DNA of 64,000 bases from Belliella pelovolcani (lineage in GTDB: Bacteria; Bacteroidota; Bacteroidia; Cytophagales; Cyclobacteriaceae), in the NCBI RefSeq assembly GCF_900156785.1, contig NZ_FTOP01000004.1, positions 124,001 through 188,000 of the forward strand, read 5' to 3'. The number at the start of each line of letters is the position of its first letter. The first letter of the stretch is position 1. Shown piece after piece: positions 46,579 through 56,006 of this stretch. The notes beneath the pieces were generated by a model, which ran no database searches, was not told the DNA's origin, and saw only the letters and a program-made list of their open reading frames with translations. Both the position numbers and the translations under genes were made by a program.

Positions 46579-46644
46579 GGCTGAAAAGAAATACCAGCCC
46601 TTGCTAGTTTTTAAAACTATTTCATCCTTGATATTATCAAACAA

Positions 46645-46681
46645 AATAAAGCCAACATCATGAATTGATGTTGGCTTTATT
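46645..46681. terminator. Strong bidirectional terminator
   Basis: Perfect 16-bp stem (46645-46660 with 46666-46681) and 5-base loop tgaat, flanked by A/T-rich ends, between convergent brkB-like and phosphohexomutase genes. Confidence 0.85.
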
Positions 46682-46691
46682 AATTGTCAAA

Positions 46692-48425
46692 TTATCCAAA
46701 AAAGCTCTTCAGGCCTTCAATCTTATGATCCAAGGAAGCCTCAACCGCACGATATGCTGCTCTATTTGGAAGTTTTTCATGGACAGAGAAGTAGTATTTG
46801 ATCTTAGGCTCAGTACCCGAAGGTCGGGCAGAAATCTTACTTCCATCAGCTAGATAAAACTGCATTACATTAGACTTAGCCAAATGTAAAGTTTGCTCCG
46901 TCCCATTGACCATATCATAGACCTTACTTTCTTTTACGTCTACGACTTTGGTTACTTGTATACCGTTTATTTCTTTAGGTAGGTTAGCACGGTATCCAGC
47001 CATCAGGTTTTGAATTTGCTCAGCACCATCCTTACCTTTCTTGGTGACTGAGATCAAGTGTTCCTTGTAGAAATCATGCTGCATATAAATCTCAGCTAAG
47101 ACATCTTGAACAGTCTGACCTTTAGACTTATAATATGCGATGATTTCTGCTACTATTGAGCAAGCGGATACGCCATCTTTGTCCCTGACAAAATCACCCA
47201 CTAGATAGCCATAACTTTCTTCACCACCTCCTATGTAGGTTTGCTTACCTTCTTGAGCTAGGATTACTTCTGCGATATTTTTGAACCCTGTCAAAACCGA
47301 ATAACAAGTCACGCCAAAAGATTTACAGATTTCATCTATCAATTCTGTGGTCACGATGGTGTTCACCATGAATTCCTTACCGGTGAGTTTGCCATGCTCT
47401 CGCCATTTACTGAGTAGGTAGTAGGTGATCAAAGATCCTGTTTGATTTCCATTCAATAACTCAAAGTTGCCATTTTCATCAGGAACACAAGCGGCATATC
47501 GGTCTCCATCTGGGTCACATGCTAACACTAACTCAGCATTTACCTCCTTTCCCAATGCCAAGGCCATGGTCAGAGCTTCAGCTTCTTCTGGATTAGGATA
47601 GATGACTGTTGGAAAAGTACCATCAGGCTTTGCTTGTTCTTTGACAACATGAATGTTTTCAAAACCAAAGACTTTTAATGCAGCTGGAACCATCTTACCT
47701 GAGGCTCCATGTATCGGAGAGAAGACAATTGGCATGTTTCTCTGAAGCATAACAGCGTTCGGAGATAGACTGAGTTTCTTGACTTCATTGAGATAGATCA
47801 AGTCAAAATCCTCTTCAATATATTCGATCAAGCTGTCATTTTTATCCCAATTGACGTCATCTACTGAAGTGATTTTCTGTACTTCTGTGATGATATTGAT
47901 ATCATGTGGCGCAACTACCTGACCGCCATCTTCCCAATATGCCTTGTAGCCATTGTATTCTTTGGGGTTGTGAGAAGCTGTTACCATTACACCGCTTTTG
48001 CATCCAAAATATCTGATAGCAAAAGATAGCATGGGAGTAGGGCGCATCTCCTTGAAGTATTTCACATTGATCCCATTAGCAGTGAAAACATTGGCCGTGG
48101 TATCTGCAAATAGCGTATTGTTGATTCTACAATCATGGGTGATCGCTACCGATATGCTTTCATTGGGGAAGCATTTCAGAAGGTAATTAGCCAAACCTTG
48201 AGTGGCCATGGCTACTGTGTAGACATTCATCCTATTGGAACCTACACCCATGATTCCTCTTAAGCCGCCAGTACCAAACTCTAGGTCACGGTAGAAAGAA
48301 TCAATCAATTCTGACTTGTCAGTTGAATCGAGAAGTGATTGAATTTCTGCTTTACTTTTTTCATCGATGTTACTCTTCAGCCAAGACGTTGCTTTGGCTA
48401 TAATCATTGGATCTACATTGGTCAT
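46692..48425 (-). CDS. Phosphoglucomutase/phosphomannomutase family enzyme
   Basis: 577 residues of the alpha-D-phosphohexomutase fold. GTGGLRG at the start of domain 1, the phosphoserine S151 in TASHNPKEYNG, the magnesium loop CDPDGDR (domain 2), the sugar-binding GGGEESYG (domain 3) and the phosphate-binding RPSGTEPKIK (domain 4). It interconverts hexose 1- and 6-phosphates, supplying glycan and storage precursors. Length is normal for the pgm-type. Confidence 0.93.
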   Translation of the reverse strand: MTNVDPMIIAKATSWLKSNIDEKSKAEIQSLLDSTDKSELIDSFYRDLEFGTGGLRGIMGVGSNRMNVYTVAMATQGLANYLLKCFPNESISVAITHDCRINNTLFADTTANVFTANGINVKYFKEMRPTPMLSFAIRYFGCKSGVMVTASHNPKEYNGYKAYWEDGGQVVAPHDINIITEVQKITSVDDVNWDKNDSLIEYIEEDFDLIYLNEVKKLSLSPNAVMLQRNMPIVFSPIHGASGKMVPAALKVFGFENIHVVKEQAKPDGTFPTVIYPNPEEAEALTMALALGKEVNAELVLACDPDGDRYAACVPDENGNFELLNGNQTGSLITYYLLSKWREHGKLTGKEFMVNTIVTTELIDEICKSFGVTCYSVLTGFKNIAEVILAQEGKQTYIGGGEESYGYLVGDFVRDKDGVSACSIVAEIIAYYKSKGQTVQDVLAEIYMQHDFYKEHLISVTKKGKDGAEQIQNLMAGYRANLPKEINGIQVTKVVDVKESKVYDMVNGTEQTLHLAKSNVMQFYLADGSKISARPSGTEPKIKYYFSVHEKLPNRAAYRAVEASLDHKIEGLKSFFG

Positions 48426-48583
48426 TTTATAAAAAGTTTGAATGAATATTCAAGTTATAAATTATGGGTTTAAAGTGAAAGAATTGAATAGAATTAGTTG
48501 TTGAAAGGAGGAGGTGGAAAGATGAAGGATGAAAAATTGCGGGATGTAAGAATATGTAATATTTAATTTTAGTCGAAAAAAAT

Positions 48584-48627
48584 GCATACTATACTCCGAG
48601 AAAATTAATCCTCGGAGTATAGTATGC
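48584..48627 (-). terminator. Strong terminator of the hppD gene
   Basis: Perfect 17-bp stem (48584-48600 with 48611-48627), 10-base loop, followed by a T run on the minus strand; two bases after the hppD stop region. Confidence 0.88.
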
Positions 48628-48628
48628 T

Positions 48629-49723
48629 TTATAAATTCCCTCTTAATTCTTGCTCTCTTTCTATGGCTTCGAAAAGCGCTTTGAAATTCCCTTTTCCAAA
48701 TGATTTGGCACCTTTTCTTTGGATGATCTCATAAAATAGTGTAGGTCTATCTTGCACTGGCTTGGTGAAGATCTGCAACAAATAGCCTTCATCATCTCTA
48801 TCTACTAGGATATTGAGATCTTTGAGTGGTTGAAGGTCTTCATCGATTTTTCCAACCCTATCTAGCAGATCATCATAGTAGGTAGAAGGAACTTCAAGGA
48901 ATTCTACACCTCTTTTTCTCAATTCCGAAACAGTGTGAACAATGTCATCTGTAGCGATTGCCATGTGCTGTACACCTGCTCCGTTATAGAAATCTAAATA
49001 TTCTTCAATTTGAGATTTTTTCTTGCCTTCTGCGGGTTCGTTGATTGGGAATTTGATAAATCCATTACCATTGGAAACTACCTTAGACATCAAGGCAGAA
49101 TACTCAGTAGAAATATCTTTGTCGTCGAAAGTAATCAAAAGATTGAAGCCCATGACTTTTTCATAGAATTCTACCCATTTGTTCATTTCTCCCCAGCCTA
49201 CATTTCCTACACAATGATCTATATATTTCAATCCTATAGGAGTTGGTTTGTATTGTGAAGTCCTAAGCTTGTATCCTGGGAGGAATATACCCTTGTAATT
49301 TTTCCTCTCCACAAAAGTGTGAATAGTTTCTCCATAAGTTCTGATAGACGCTACTACTACTTCTCCGTTTTCATCTTTAATTGTCTTAGGTTCTTCGTAG
49401 GATATAGCTCCTCTTGAGGTAGTTTCCTCCCAAGATTTCACGGCATCATCTACCCAAAGAGCCAAGACCTTTACACCGTCTCCGTGCTTTTTGATATGAT
49501 CAGCTATTGGATGATTTTCATTGAGCGGTGTAGTGAGTACCAATCTGATTTTATCTTGCTTCAAAACGTAGGACGCACGATCTCTAATTCCAGTCTCAGG
49601 ACCAGCATAAGCGATCAATTCATATCCAAAAGCATATTGATAGTAGAGCGCCGATTGCTTGGCATTCCCAACATACATTTCAACGTAATCTGTCCCATTG
49701 ATAGGGAGAAAATCTTGTTCCAT
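48629..49723 (-). CDS. hppD: 4-hydroxyphenylpyruvate dioxygenase
   Basis: 364 residues with two vicinal-oxygen-chelate domains. The Fe(II) ligands are H170 (YIDHCVGNV), H253 (GVQHMAIAT) and E332 (LFYEIIQRKG); the C-terminal helix region SFGKGNFKALFEAIEREQ matches the family. It converts 4-hydroxyphenylpyruvate to homogentisate in tyrosine degradation. No homogentisate dioxygenase gene lies in the window, so the pathway partner is elsewhere; the gene ends in its own terminator. Confidence 0.95.
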   Translation of the reverse strand: MEQDFLPINGTDYVEMYVGNAKQSALYYQYAFGYELIAYAGPETGIRDRASYVLKQDKIRLVLTTPLNENHPIADHIKKHGDGVKVLALWVDDAVKSWEETTSRGAISYEEPKTIKDENGEVVVASIRTYGETIHTFVERKNYKGIFLPGYKLRTSQYKPTPIGLKYIDHCVGNVGWGEMNKWVEFYEKVMGFNLLITFDDKDISTEYSALMSKVVSNGNGFIKFPINEPAEGKKKSQIEEYLDFYNGAGVQHMAIATDDIVHTVSELRKRGVEFLEVPSTYYDDLLDRVGKIDEDLQPLKDLNILVDRDDEGYLLQIFTKPVQDRPTLFYEIIQRKGAKSFGKGNFKALFEAIEREQELRGNL

Positions 49724-49756
49724 TGTGTTTTTGATTTGGGTTTATACGAATGACTA

Positions 49757-49764
49757 CAAAGATA
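49757..49764 (-). promoter_or_regulatory. Predicted -7 element of hppD (TATCTTTG)
   Basis: Exact TAnnTTTG match on the minus strand, 33 bases before the hppD ATG. No -33 TTG was found at the consensus distance. Confidence 0.45.
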
Positions 49765-49775
49765 AAAAAATAAAG

Positions 49776-50777
49776 CTATTGCTGCCCATTTCTATTGGCA
49801 AGTAGGAAAATCATCGCCAAAAAAAGAAAAGAAATTGCCCAATCTTGATGACCAATTGTAGATAAGGTGAAGTATAATGCTAAATACCAGACGGGTACTC
49901 CTACGAGACCAATGATGAACTTGAAGGTAGCTTTGAATGCTGGATCTTCGATTTTGGGCTCTAGCCATAACCAAAGCCAATATAATGGAAGGTGAAATAG
50001 TTTCATTAGCTTATTTCTCAAATAGGATTTTTGAGTTTTTCCCTTTGATGAAGAGGATTTAGCTAGAAACTGATCTACTTTATCCTTGGAAGTCAAATCT
50101 ACATCATGGGCAATCAAAGCCGTCAAATCTTCCTCATATTCTTGATCTGGTATGGTTACAACCAATTGATCCAAAGCAGTATAAGTTGCTTTTATCAAAG
50201 CATCAAAATTGGGAAAATGAATTTTTGGATTTAAGGTTTCACCAAATGTGATTCTAACTCGGCTACCAGAATGTAAGTGGTTGCTGAAATTGATCGCCAC
50301 TGGAAGAATTACCAAGTCAAGTTCAGGATTCTTCTCTAGGGCTTGATAAGCAATTCTAGCAAAACCTTTTTTCAATGGCCTTAAATTCCTCAATGTGCTG
50401 TGACTACCTTCCCCAAAAATCAGCATGGATCCTTTATTGAGAAGGACATCAACACTTTTATCAAACGTTTCCTGATTCTTCTCCATATTTTTGACACCAT
50501 CACGAACACGGTAGATGGGAACCATCCGAATATAATTCAACAGCTTAGCTATAAAAGATTGCCTAAAAACTGATGCTCGAGTAAGAAAATGTGGCCTTAA
50601 GTTCGTATTGGTAGCAATAAGGATAGGATCTATCAAGGCATTTTGATGATTGCAGACTATAAGCACAGCCTTGTCTTTTGGAATAAATTTTTTCCCCTCT
50701 ACAATGATTTTTCCAAAATAGATATTGAGCGCTAGTTTGACAATCAGCCTTAAGCAATAATTAAAGAAGTTCTTCAT
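49776..50777 (-). CDS. PlsC-like lysophospholipid acyltransferase
   Basis: 333 residues from the ATG at 50777, which overlaps the stop of the upstream transporter (ATGA); the longer frame is rejected. The acyltransferase motif is NHQNALIDP (H44, D50; an H-x5-D spacing as in glycerol-3-phosphate acyltransferase-like members), then FGEGSHST and LRPLKKG. Two hydrophobic segments lie near the C-terminus (about 280-325). It transfers acyl chains to a glycerolipid, probably in membrane lipid synthesis. Confidence 0.85.
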   Translation of the reverse strand: MKNFFNYCLRLIVKLALNIYFGKIIVEGKKFIPKDKAVLIVCNHQNALIDPILIATNTNLRPHFLTRASVFRQSFIAKLLNYIRMVPIYRVRDGVKNMEKNQETFDKSVDVLLNKGSMLIFGEGSHSTLRNLRPLKKGFARIAYQALEKNPELDLVILPVAINFSNHLHSGSRVRITFGETLNPKIHFPNFDALIKATYTALDQLVVTIPDQEYEEDLTALIAHDVDLTSKDKVDQFLAKSSSSKGKTQKSYLRNKLMKLFHLPLYWLWLWLEPKIEDPAFKATFKFIIGLVGVPVWYLALYFTLSTIGHQDWAISFLFLAMIFLLANRNGQQ

Positions 50778-51679
50778 TTGATACTGGGAGTATTTTTCCA
50801 ATAGAGGGCGATAGCCATGCCAGAGATGATGTGCCAAATTCCCCACCAAGCAGCAATAATAGCCATACCACCCAAACCATCAAAATAGGTAAAAATCAAG
50901 ACCAATCCCAAACCTGAATTTTGAATCCCTGTCTCTATAGTTAATGTTTTGGTATCTGGTAAATCTAATTTAAAAATCTTGGCTAAACTGAATCCAGAGG
51001 CTAAACCCAATAAATTATGTCCTAAAACCCAAAGAAAAATCAATCCAATAAATTGAAGGAATAGTTTGTAATTACCAATAAAGGCGATGGCTACGAAAGC
51101 TGCGAAAATTAAAATACTTAAGGGCTTAAGAATTTTTGTAGCTTTTTGACTCCAAGAGGGGAAACGGCTGTTGATCAAAATCCCAACAATCAACGGAATT
51201 CCTAAAATTAAGGCAACTGTCTGAAAAACATCAAAATAACTCAAACTGATTTCTCTCAAAATTTTTGCTGATGGAGCATAAAATCCTGCCCATAAAGCAA
51301 AATTGAATGGCGTAAGAAAGATTGAAAACAAAGTAGAAAACCCTGTCAAACTAACGGATAAAGCTGCATTACCCTTTGCAAGATGACTGAGAAAATTAGA
51401 GACATTTCCACCAGGGCATGCTGCTACAAGGAACATTCCCAATGCAACTGATGGAGGAGGATTGACGAACAAAACAAAAACCCAAGTCAGAAAAGGAAGA
51501 AAAATAAATTGGCTCAGAATACCAGCTAGAAATGACCTTGGATTGGTCAGTATAGCTTTGAAATCAGCTACTTTCAAATCCAAGGCTACACCAAACATGA
51601 TAATAGCCAAGGAGATATTAAGAATGAACAAAGATCCTTGGTCAAAATTTAAGGTGCTTTGATCCAATACTTCAAGCAT
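50774..51679 (-). CDS. Bile acid:sodium symporter (BASS) family transporter
   Basis: 301 residues with about eight to ten transmembrane segments. BASS signatures are visible: VAACPGGNVSNFLSHLAKGNAALSVSLT near residue 90-117 and IETGIQNSGLGLV near 250. It is expected to import organic anions with sodium. The stop overlaps the acyltransferase start by ATGA, so the two are translationally coupled; why a transporter and acyltransferase pair is unclear. Confidence 0.88.
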   Translation of the reverse strand: MLEVLDQSTLNFDQGSLFILNISLAIIMFGVALDLKVADFKAILTNPRSFLAGILSQFIFLPFLTWVFVLFVNPPPSVALGMFLVAACPGGNVSNFLSHLAKGNAALSVSLTGFSTLFSIFLTPFNFALWAGFYAPSAKILREISLSYFDVFQTVALILGIPLIVGILINSRFPSWSQKATKILKPLSILIFAAFVAIAFIGNYKLFLQFIGLIFLWVLGHNLLGLASGFSLAKIFKLDLPDTKTLTIETGIQNSGLGLVLIFTYFDGLGGMAIIAAWWGIWHIISGMAIALYWKNTPSIK

Positions 51680-51741
51680 AATTAGAATTGGGTTGGAGCA
51701 ACAAGATATAATTAATGTAGAATATGACCAAGGTGCATCAT

Positions 51742-52350
51742 TTAAAACCTGAAGGCTATCCCCGTTGCTATATTGATTCTACTGATATTACCAGATCCTC
51801 TGAATTGATTTTGAAAATCTATACTGTTGAACCAAGAAGAAGTAGGAGAGAGGTGATACCTTGCGGTGGCTCCTAACTCAATTCCGAAATCAAACTCACT
51901 TACTCGAGTTCCATTTGCAAACTCATCTGTATAATCCAAAACGTTGAAAAACCGACCTCCCTTAGCTTTAAAATCAATGATCAAATCATCATGGATTTCA
52001 TAGGAATACATCGGGCCGAGTAAAATAGCACCATAATTAGATTTCAATACTTTTCTATCAGCTTTATTGGTAAAAAAACCACCTTGAAGTTTAGCTGCTA
52101 TCCCCCAGTTACGATCAAAAGTATAGCCCGCATCTACAAAACTAAAATTGAAACCAACTGAACCTGGCCCTACTTCTGGATCATTCGACCCAGGTATGAT
52201 TCCGGGATTGGCATTTACATACCTTATATTTCCACCTGTATGAATCGAAGGACCTAGGCTTATTCCAAAGTATCCTTTTTTGATACCTTCTTGAGCAAAC
52301 CCATTCGCATAAACTGCAATCATCAGTAATAAAAGCGTGATTTTCTTCAT
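51742..52350 (-). CDS. Outer-membrane beta-barrel protein (paralog 1)
   Basis: 202 residues. Signal peptide about 1-19 (NGFAQ), then alternating barrel strands and the C-terminal outer-membrane signature INIATGIAFRF ending in Phe. It is clearly paralogous to the next gene upstream (shared KKGYxGISLG, GSxGxNxxxxDAGYTF, NWGIA and C-terminal blocks). Function unknown; the pair looks like a tandem duplication. Confidence 0.8.
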   Translation of the reverse strand: MKKITLLLLMIAVYANGFAQEGIKKGYFGISLGPSIHTGGNIRYVNANPGIIPGSNDPEVGPGSVGFNFSFVDAGYTFDRNWGIAAKLQGGFFTNKADRKVLKSNYGAILLGPMYSYEIHDDLIIDFKAKGGRFFNVLDYTDEFANGTRVSEFDFGIELGATARYHLSPTSSWFNSIDFQNQFRGSGNISRINIATGIAFRF

Positions 52351-52511
52351 GTTATTTTTGTAGGTTTTATGGGTGATTTAGAATTGGCCTCAATGATAAT
52401 TAAAACTTATATAATCCCATGCAAAAAAAGGAAGATTTTGACATCTCCCTTTCTAAACAAAATGAATTTGTACACTCTAATTTGAGGACTCAAAGGACAA
52501 ATAAAGTGTCT

Positions 52512-53165
52512 TTAAAATCTAAAAGCGATTCCCGTTGAAAGATTGATTCTGTTAATCCTTTCATCAGAATACTCAGTAAATTGATTTTGAAATTCCAAAT
52601 TATTGATCCAGGACCACTTAGGTGCAAAATGGTACCTTAAGGATCCTCCAAACTCCAACCCGAAGTTAATATTTTCTTGCAATGACCCACCTGAGCCATT
52701 ACCAATGGTATAATCATTCCCAAAATACATTCTACCACCTCTCAGTTTAATATCTAATTCTAAATCATCTTGGAGATTCAAAGTGTACATAGGTCCTAAC
52801 ATGATCATACCAAAGCTAGAAACAAAAGTATCTCCGTTTAGCTCGCTGACATGAGCACCTCCTTGCCATTTTAGCGCAATCCCCCAATGTTTTCCAAATG
52901 TATATCCAGCATCGATAAGATTGATGTTGATACCAATACTTCCCGGTTTTAAATCTGGTGCGGGGTCCAATATAATGGGTTGTTGTTCTTGTCCAGGATC
53001 AACTGAAGGTACAGGCACGATTCTCATTGGACCAAACGAGGATCCGGTATGTATTGTCCATCCAAGACTTATACCAACGTACCCCTTTTTAAATTTGATT
53101 ACCTCTTGGCTAAATCCTTCAAAGCAAGCAGTAAACAAAAAAACAAGCAATAAAATTTTCTTCAT
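52512..53165 (-). CDS. Outer-membrane beta-barrel protein (paralog 2)
   Basis: 217 residues with signal peptide (EGFSQ, about residue 20) and C-terminal GIAFRF. Paralog of 51742-52350; the difference is a Pro/Gln-rich insert (VPSVDPGQEQQPIILDPAP) in a surface-loop position about residue 53-71. The two genes are separated by 161 bases, so they may be separately transcribed. Function unknown. Confidence 0.8.
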   Translation of the reverse strand: MKKILLLVFLFTACFEGFSQEVIKFKKGYVGISLGWTIHTGSSFGPMRIVPVPSVDPGQEQQPIILDPAPDLKPGSIGININLIDAGYTFGKHWGIALKWQGGAHVSELNGDTFVSSFGMIMLGPMYTLNLQDDLELDIKLRGGRMYFGNDYTIGNGSGGSLQENINFGLEFGGSLRYHFAPKWSWINNLEFQNQFTEYSDERINRINLSTGIAFRF

Positions 53166-53522
53166 AGAATTGAGTTTAAGATTATGACTGAAAATTTAAT
53201 ACTAATTTTTTAATAAAAAATACCTTGGAATTATTTGCATAAAAAAGAAAAGAGGAAAATTTTAAAATTTTCCTCTTTTTCCAAAATCTAGGTTTTAAAG
53301 TTGTATGTCCTTTCAGTTATCCTCAGAATCTTAAATACCTAATACTATAATTTGATTAAATGCTTCTTTGCCAGTAGCCTTAATCGATGGTTGATTGTTC
53401 GCTTATTTTCAATATCTATAAGCATCTAATATCAAATTAATAACTTGTCCGCTGCGGCGGATCGGTTATAAGCTAATCTAGGCTTTTCTTTTGTTTGTGG
53501 CCAAGCTCAGTATATCCATTTA
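53166..53522. other. 357-base intergenic region with palindromes
   Basis: Contains the 32-base palindrome at 53248-53279 and a GC-rich 14-mer tccgctgcggcgga at 53448-53461 (5-bp stem). Between these the sequence is AT-rich and shows no coding frame or RNA gene that I can support. Confidence 0.5.
53248..53279. terminator. Perfect 32-bp palindrome, terminator-like
   Basis: aaaagaggaaaatttt followed directly by its reverse complement. It lies 243 bases past the stop of the TlpA-like gene (minus strand) and upstream of barrel paralog 2. A T run follows on both strands. Confidence 0.6.
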
Positions 53523-54932
53523 CTATAAATACTTGTCTACAGTCTCTCTGATTTTTCCTGAAGGCCTATCAGCAGATGGATCTATCACTTTCCCTTCTTT
53601 GTCAAGTAGCAAAAATCTAGGAATTGCATTGACCATGAAGTGTTGTGCAATTTCTGATTTCCAAGCATTTTCAGTAAACCACTGCAAACCGTCCATATTT
53701 TTAGCTTTGACCATTTTTTCCCATGGTTCTTTACTGTCATCAATAGAAACTGTCAAGAAAGAAATAGGCTTATCCTTATATTCCTCTTTCATCTTATCCC
53801 AATGCGGATGCTCTGCAATACATGGTCCACACCAAGTAGCCCATATATCCACGTAGACCAAGTTACCTCTCAGATCACTCAAATTCACAGGATCTCCTTC
53901 TATATTGACAAAATTAAAGTCTGGGACATCCTGACCAGGCATGATTGGTTCCCACTTTTGTTTGATTTCCTCTAGCTTCGCTTGAAGTTTTGGACTTTGA
54001 TTTTCAGCCATAAACTTTTCAAGTGAAGACTTCACATGCACAGGTCCCCGATACTCTAAGTTAGACTTGATAAAGTCATAAAGAAACTGATCTTTAACTT
54101 CAGGATTTTCTAACAATTTATCCATCGCCATAAATCTGGCTTTTTCATAACCTTCAGAACTTCCTCTAAGCGTGGTGTCCTGCTTCATGATTTCGCTGAT
54201 TTCATCACTCACTCTTCTGTCAATCAGCCCCTTGTATGGACCAGATTTTAACAAATCAGCTCTTCCAAGGTCCATTGATGCAATCTTTGCTTTTACCTCC
54301 TCTTTTGGAAAATCAATTGAATCTTGAGAAATTTTATTCACATAAGCATGATACATTGGGTATTGCGTATCAAAAAGTAAGGGCTGGTATTCAAAGTAAG
54401 CCTCTTCAAGTTTAACAAAGTCTGGGTCTAATTCTTCTTGAGACTTTTTTGACTCCAATTTCGATTTAAGTGTAGCAAAAAACTCGTCTTTTTTTGCGAA
54501 ATAAGCATCCTTTTCCATTCCCATCAATTCCATCATATTACCAATACCACTTTCTTGATAATACTGATTCTTTTCAAATAGGTAAGTATTTTCTGCAGCA
54601 TGGTCACCAACTAATTTGAAGCTATCATTGAATGATTCTTTATCAACTTCAACAAAAATGCTATCACCTGGGCTTAGAAATAAATTGAACCCCTCGCGAC
54701 CCATACTTACATAATAATTCTCTGATTCCTCTGCATCAAATGACACCTGGAAACTTCCGTCGTCAGCGATGGTAGTAGCAGCAATCTCCTGCTGAAGGTA
54801 AATCTTAAGTTCTTTTGAATCCGCATTCGCTACTTTTCCTGCGATAATGATCTTCGGATCAAATTTTTCTTGCTGTCCACAGCTCAAAATCAAAAAAGCC
54901 AGTACAGCCATTAAAATGGATGAATGTTTCAT
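53523..54932 (-). CDS. TlpA-like thioredoxin-family lipoprotein
   Basis: 469 residues with a lipoprotein signal (ILSC, Cys at 18). An N-terminal beta-sandwich like DUF4369 (about 28-110) and a long helical middle (about 115-330) precede a thioredoxin-like domain (about 335-469). The redox motif W367-C368-G369-P370-C371 is intact, and the cis-Pro segment is NAIPRF. It is probably a periplasmic thiol-disulfide reductase, a domain layout common in Bacteroidota. Partner proteins are not apparent nearby. Confidence 0.9.
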   Translation of the reverse strand: MKHSSILMAVLAFLILSCGQQEKFDPKIIIAGKVANADSKELKIYLQQEIAATTIADDGSFQVSFDAEESENYYVSMGREGFNLFLSPGDSIFVEVDKESFNDSFKLVGDHAAENTYLFEKNQYYQESGIGNMMELMGMEKDAYFAKKDEFFATLKSKLESKKSQEELDPDFVKLEEAYFEYQPLLFDTQYPMYHAYVNKISQDSIDFPKEEVKAKIASMDLGRADLLKSGPYKGLIDRRVSDEISEIMKQDTTLRGSSEGYEKARFMAMDKLLENPEVKDQFLYDFIKSNLEYRGPVHVKSSLEKFMAENQSPKLQAKLEEIKQKWEPIMPGQDVPDFNFVNIEGDPVNLSDLRGNLVYVDIWATWCGPCIAEHPHWDKMKEEYKDKPISFLTVSIDDSKEPWEKMVKAKNMDGLQWFTENAWKSEIAQHFMVNAIPRFLLLDKEGKVIDPSADRPSGKIRETVDKYL

Positions 54933-55260
54933 AGTTAGGATTTTAGAAATGGTTAATAAGCGTAAAAATTAGTCAGTAAATATCAAAAATCATAATTAAT
55001 ATTTGATTTTAACAAATGATAAGATGGCTACACCATACTTGTCTTATAACAAAATGAGCATTAAAACTAATTACGATTTTGAGTGATTTTCGATCCACCA
55101 CGCTTATGCACCTTGGAGTAGCGGACAATTTATTCTTCGAAATTAATACAATAGACACATTAAAGCTTTTGGAAGTTAAGCTTTCTTAAAAGCAGTTAAA
55201 AAATTGTGGTTAAAAAAAAGAGGGTCGGGACCCTCTTTTTAAGCTTACTAATCAGCTTTC
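54933..55260. other. 328-base intergenic region
   Basis: AT-rich, with promoter-side sequence for the TlpA-like gene at its left end and a terminator at 55215-55240 at its right. It contains agcggacaa at 55120-55128, the reverse complement of part of the GC-rich site at 53445-53453. No ORF or RNA is supported. Confidence 0.5.
55215..55240 (-). terminator. Intrinsic terminator of the helical-repeat gene
   Basis: Stem gagggtc / gaccctc extended by A/T pairs, with a T run on the minus strand, 21 bases past the stop at 55261. Confidence 0.82.
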
Positions 55261-55824
55261 TTACTTTTTAATTTCACTTATTATCTCCTTAGCACCATCT
55301 ACGCTGGAATTCAAGGCGGACTTTACAGAATCTACTGCTTCTCCACCGATATCTTTTGCTGCGTCCAATGCTGCAACTACAGCATCTTTTGCGGCTCCAA
55401 TCGTATCGCCTCCAACCTGCTTAACCCCATTGACAGCACCTTTCACAGCTTCAACCGCTACTTCGGCCACATCTTCACCAAGATCTTTGGCAGACTCAAT
55501 AGCTTGTTTTACACTACCTTGAACAGCATCTTTTTGACTTATTCCTGAATCCATCGCTCCTTGAATCGTTCCATTTACAATACCTTTTGCAGATTTGACA
55601 ACTGAAACGCCTATATCTGAAATTCCTTGAAATGCACCAGATACAATTGATGCAGGAACTTGAACCCCCTTCACTACCAACTCACCAGTTCCTTTCAAAG
55701 TAGTAACAGCTATGTTTTTAACAGAGTTTGCTAATACGCTTCCTGTATCAGCAGTACCTTTTAGCGTAGCTTTTACACCGCCCTTGATACCGTTTACGAC
55801 GTTTGAAATGATAGGTATACCCAT
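55261..55824 (-). CDS. Amphipathic helical-repeat protein
   Basis: 187 residues from the ATG at 55824 (the longer frame is rejected). After residue 15, repeating units of about 11-22 residues such as IKGGVKATLKGTAD, VKGAVNGVKQVGGDTIG and AKDAVVAALDAAKDIGG run to the end, giving alternating hydrophobic and charged faces. This resembles LEA-like or apolipoprotein-like helices. No signal peptide. Low Cys and aromatic content. It stands alone with its own terminator. Function unknown; lipid or stress association is inference. Confidence 0.7.
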   Translation of the reverse strand: MGIPIISNVVNGIKGGVKATLKGTADTGSVLANSVKNIAVTTLKGTGELVVKGVQVPASIVSGAFQGISDIGVSVVKSAKGIVNGTIQGAMDSGISQKDAVQGSVKQAIESAKDLGEDVAEVAVEAVKGAVNGVKQVGGDTIGAAKDAVVAALDAAKDIGGEAVDSVKSALNSSVDGAKEIISEIKK

Positions 55825-55944
55825 AATTTTTAATGTTATTTGGTTATTGAATATTGGTAATTTAATAAAGAAAAAGGTTAAAGTAAAGTTTAAATCTAAA
55901 ATTCTAAAGTTAAAACATGTTTTCAATTTGTTTTATAACAAAAA

Positions 55945-55967
55945 AAGTTCAGTTACTAACCGAACTT
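55945..55967 (-). terminator. Terminator of smc
   Basis: Stem aagttcagtt / aaccgaactt with one mismatch, loop act. On the minus strand it is followed by a T run. It lies about 40 bases beyond the smc stop. Confidence 0.7.
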
Positions 55968-56006
55968 GAAAAATAGGAACTCAATCCAAAACTTAGCACA
56001 AATCTA

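Noticed and set aside
50778-50849. Longer start for the acyltransferase
   Set aside because: The ATGA overlap with the transporter stop is a standard coupling signal, and the extension lies within the transporter gene.
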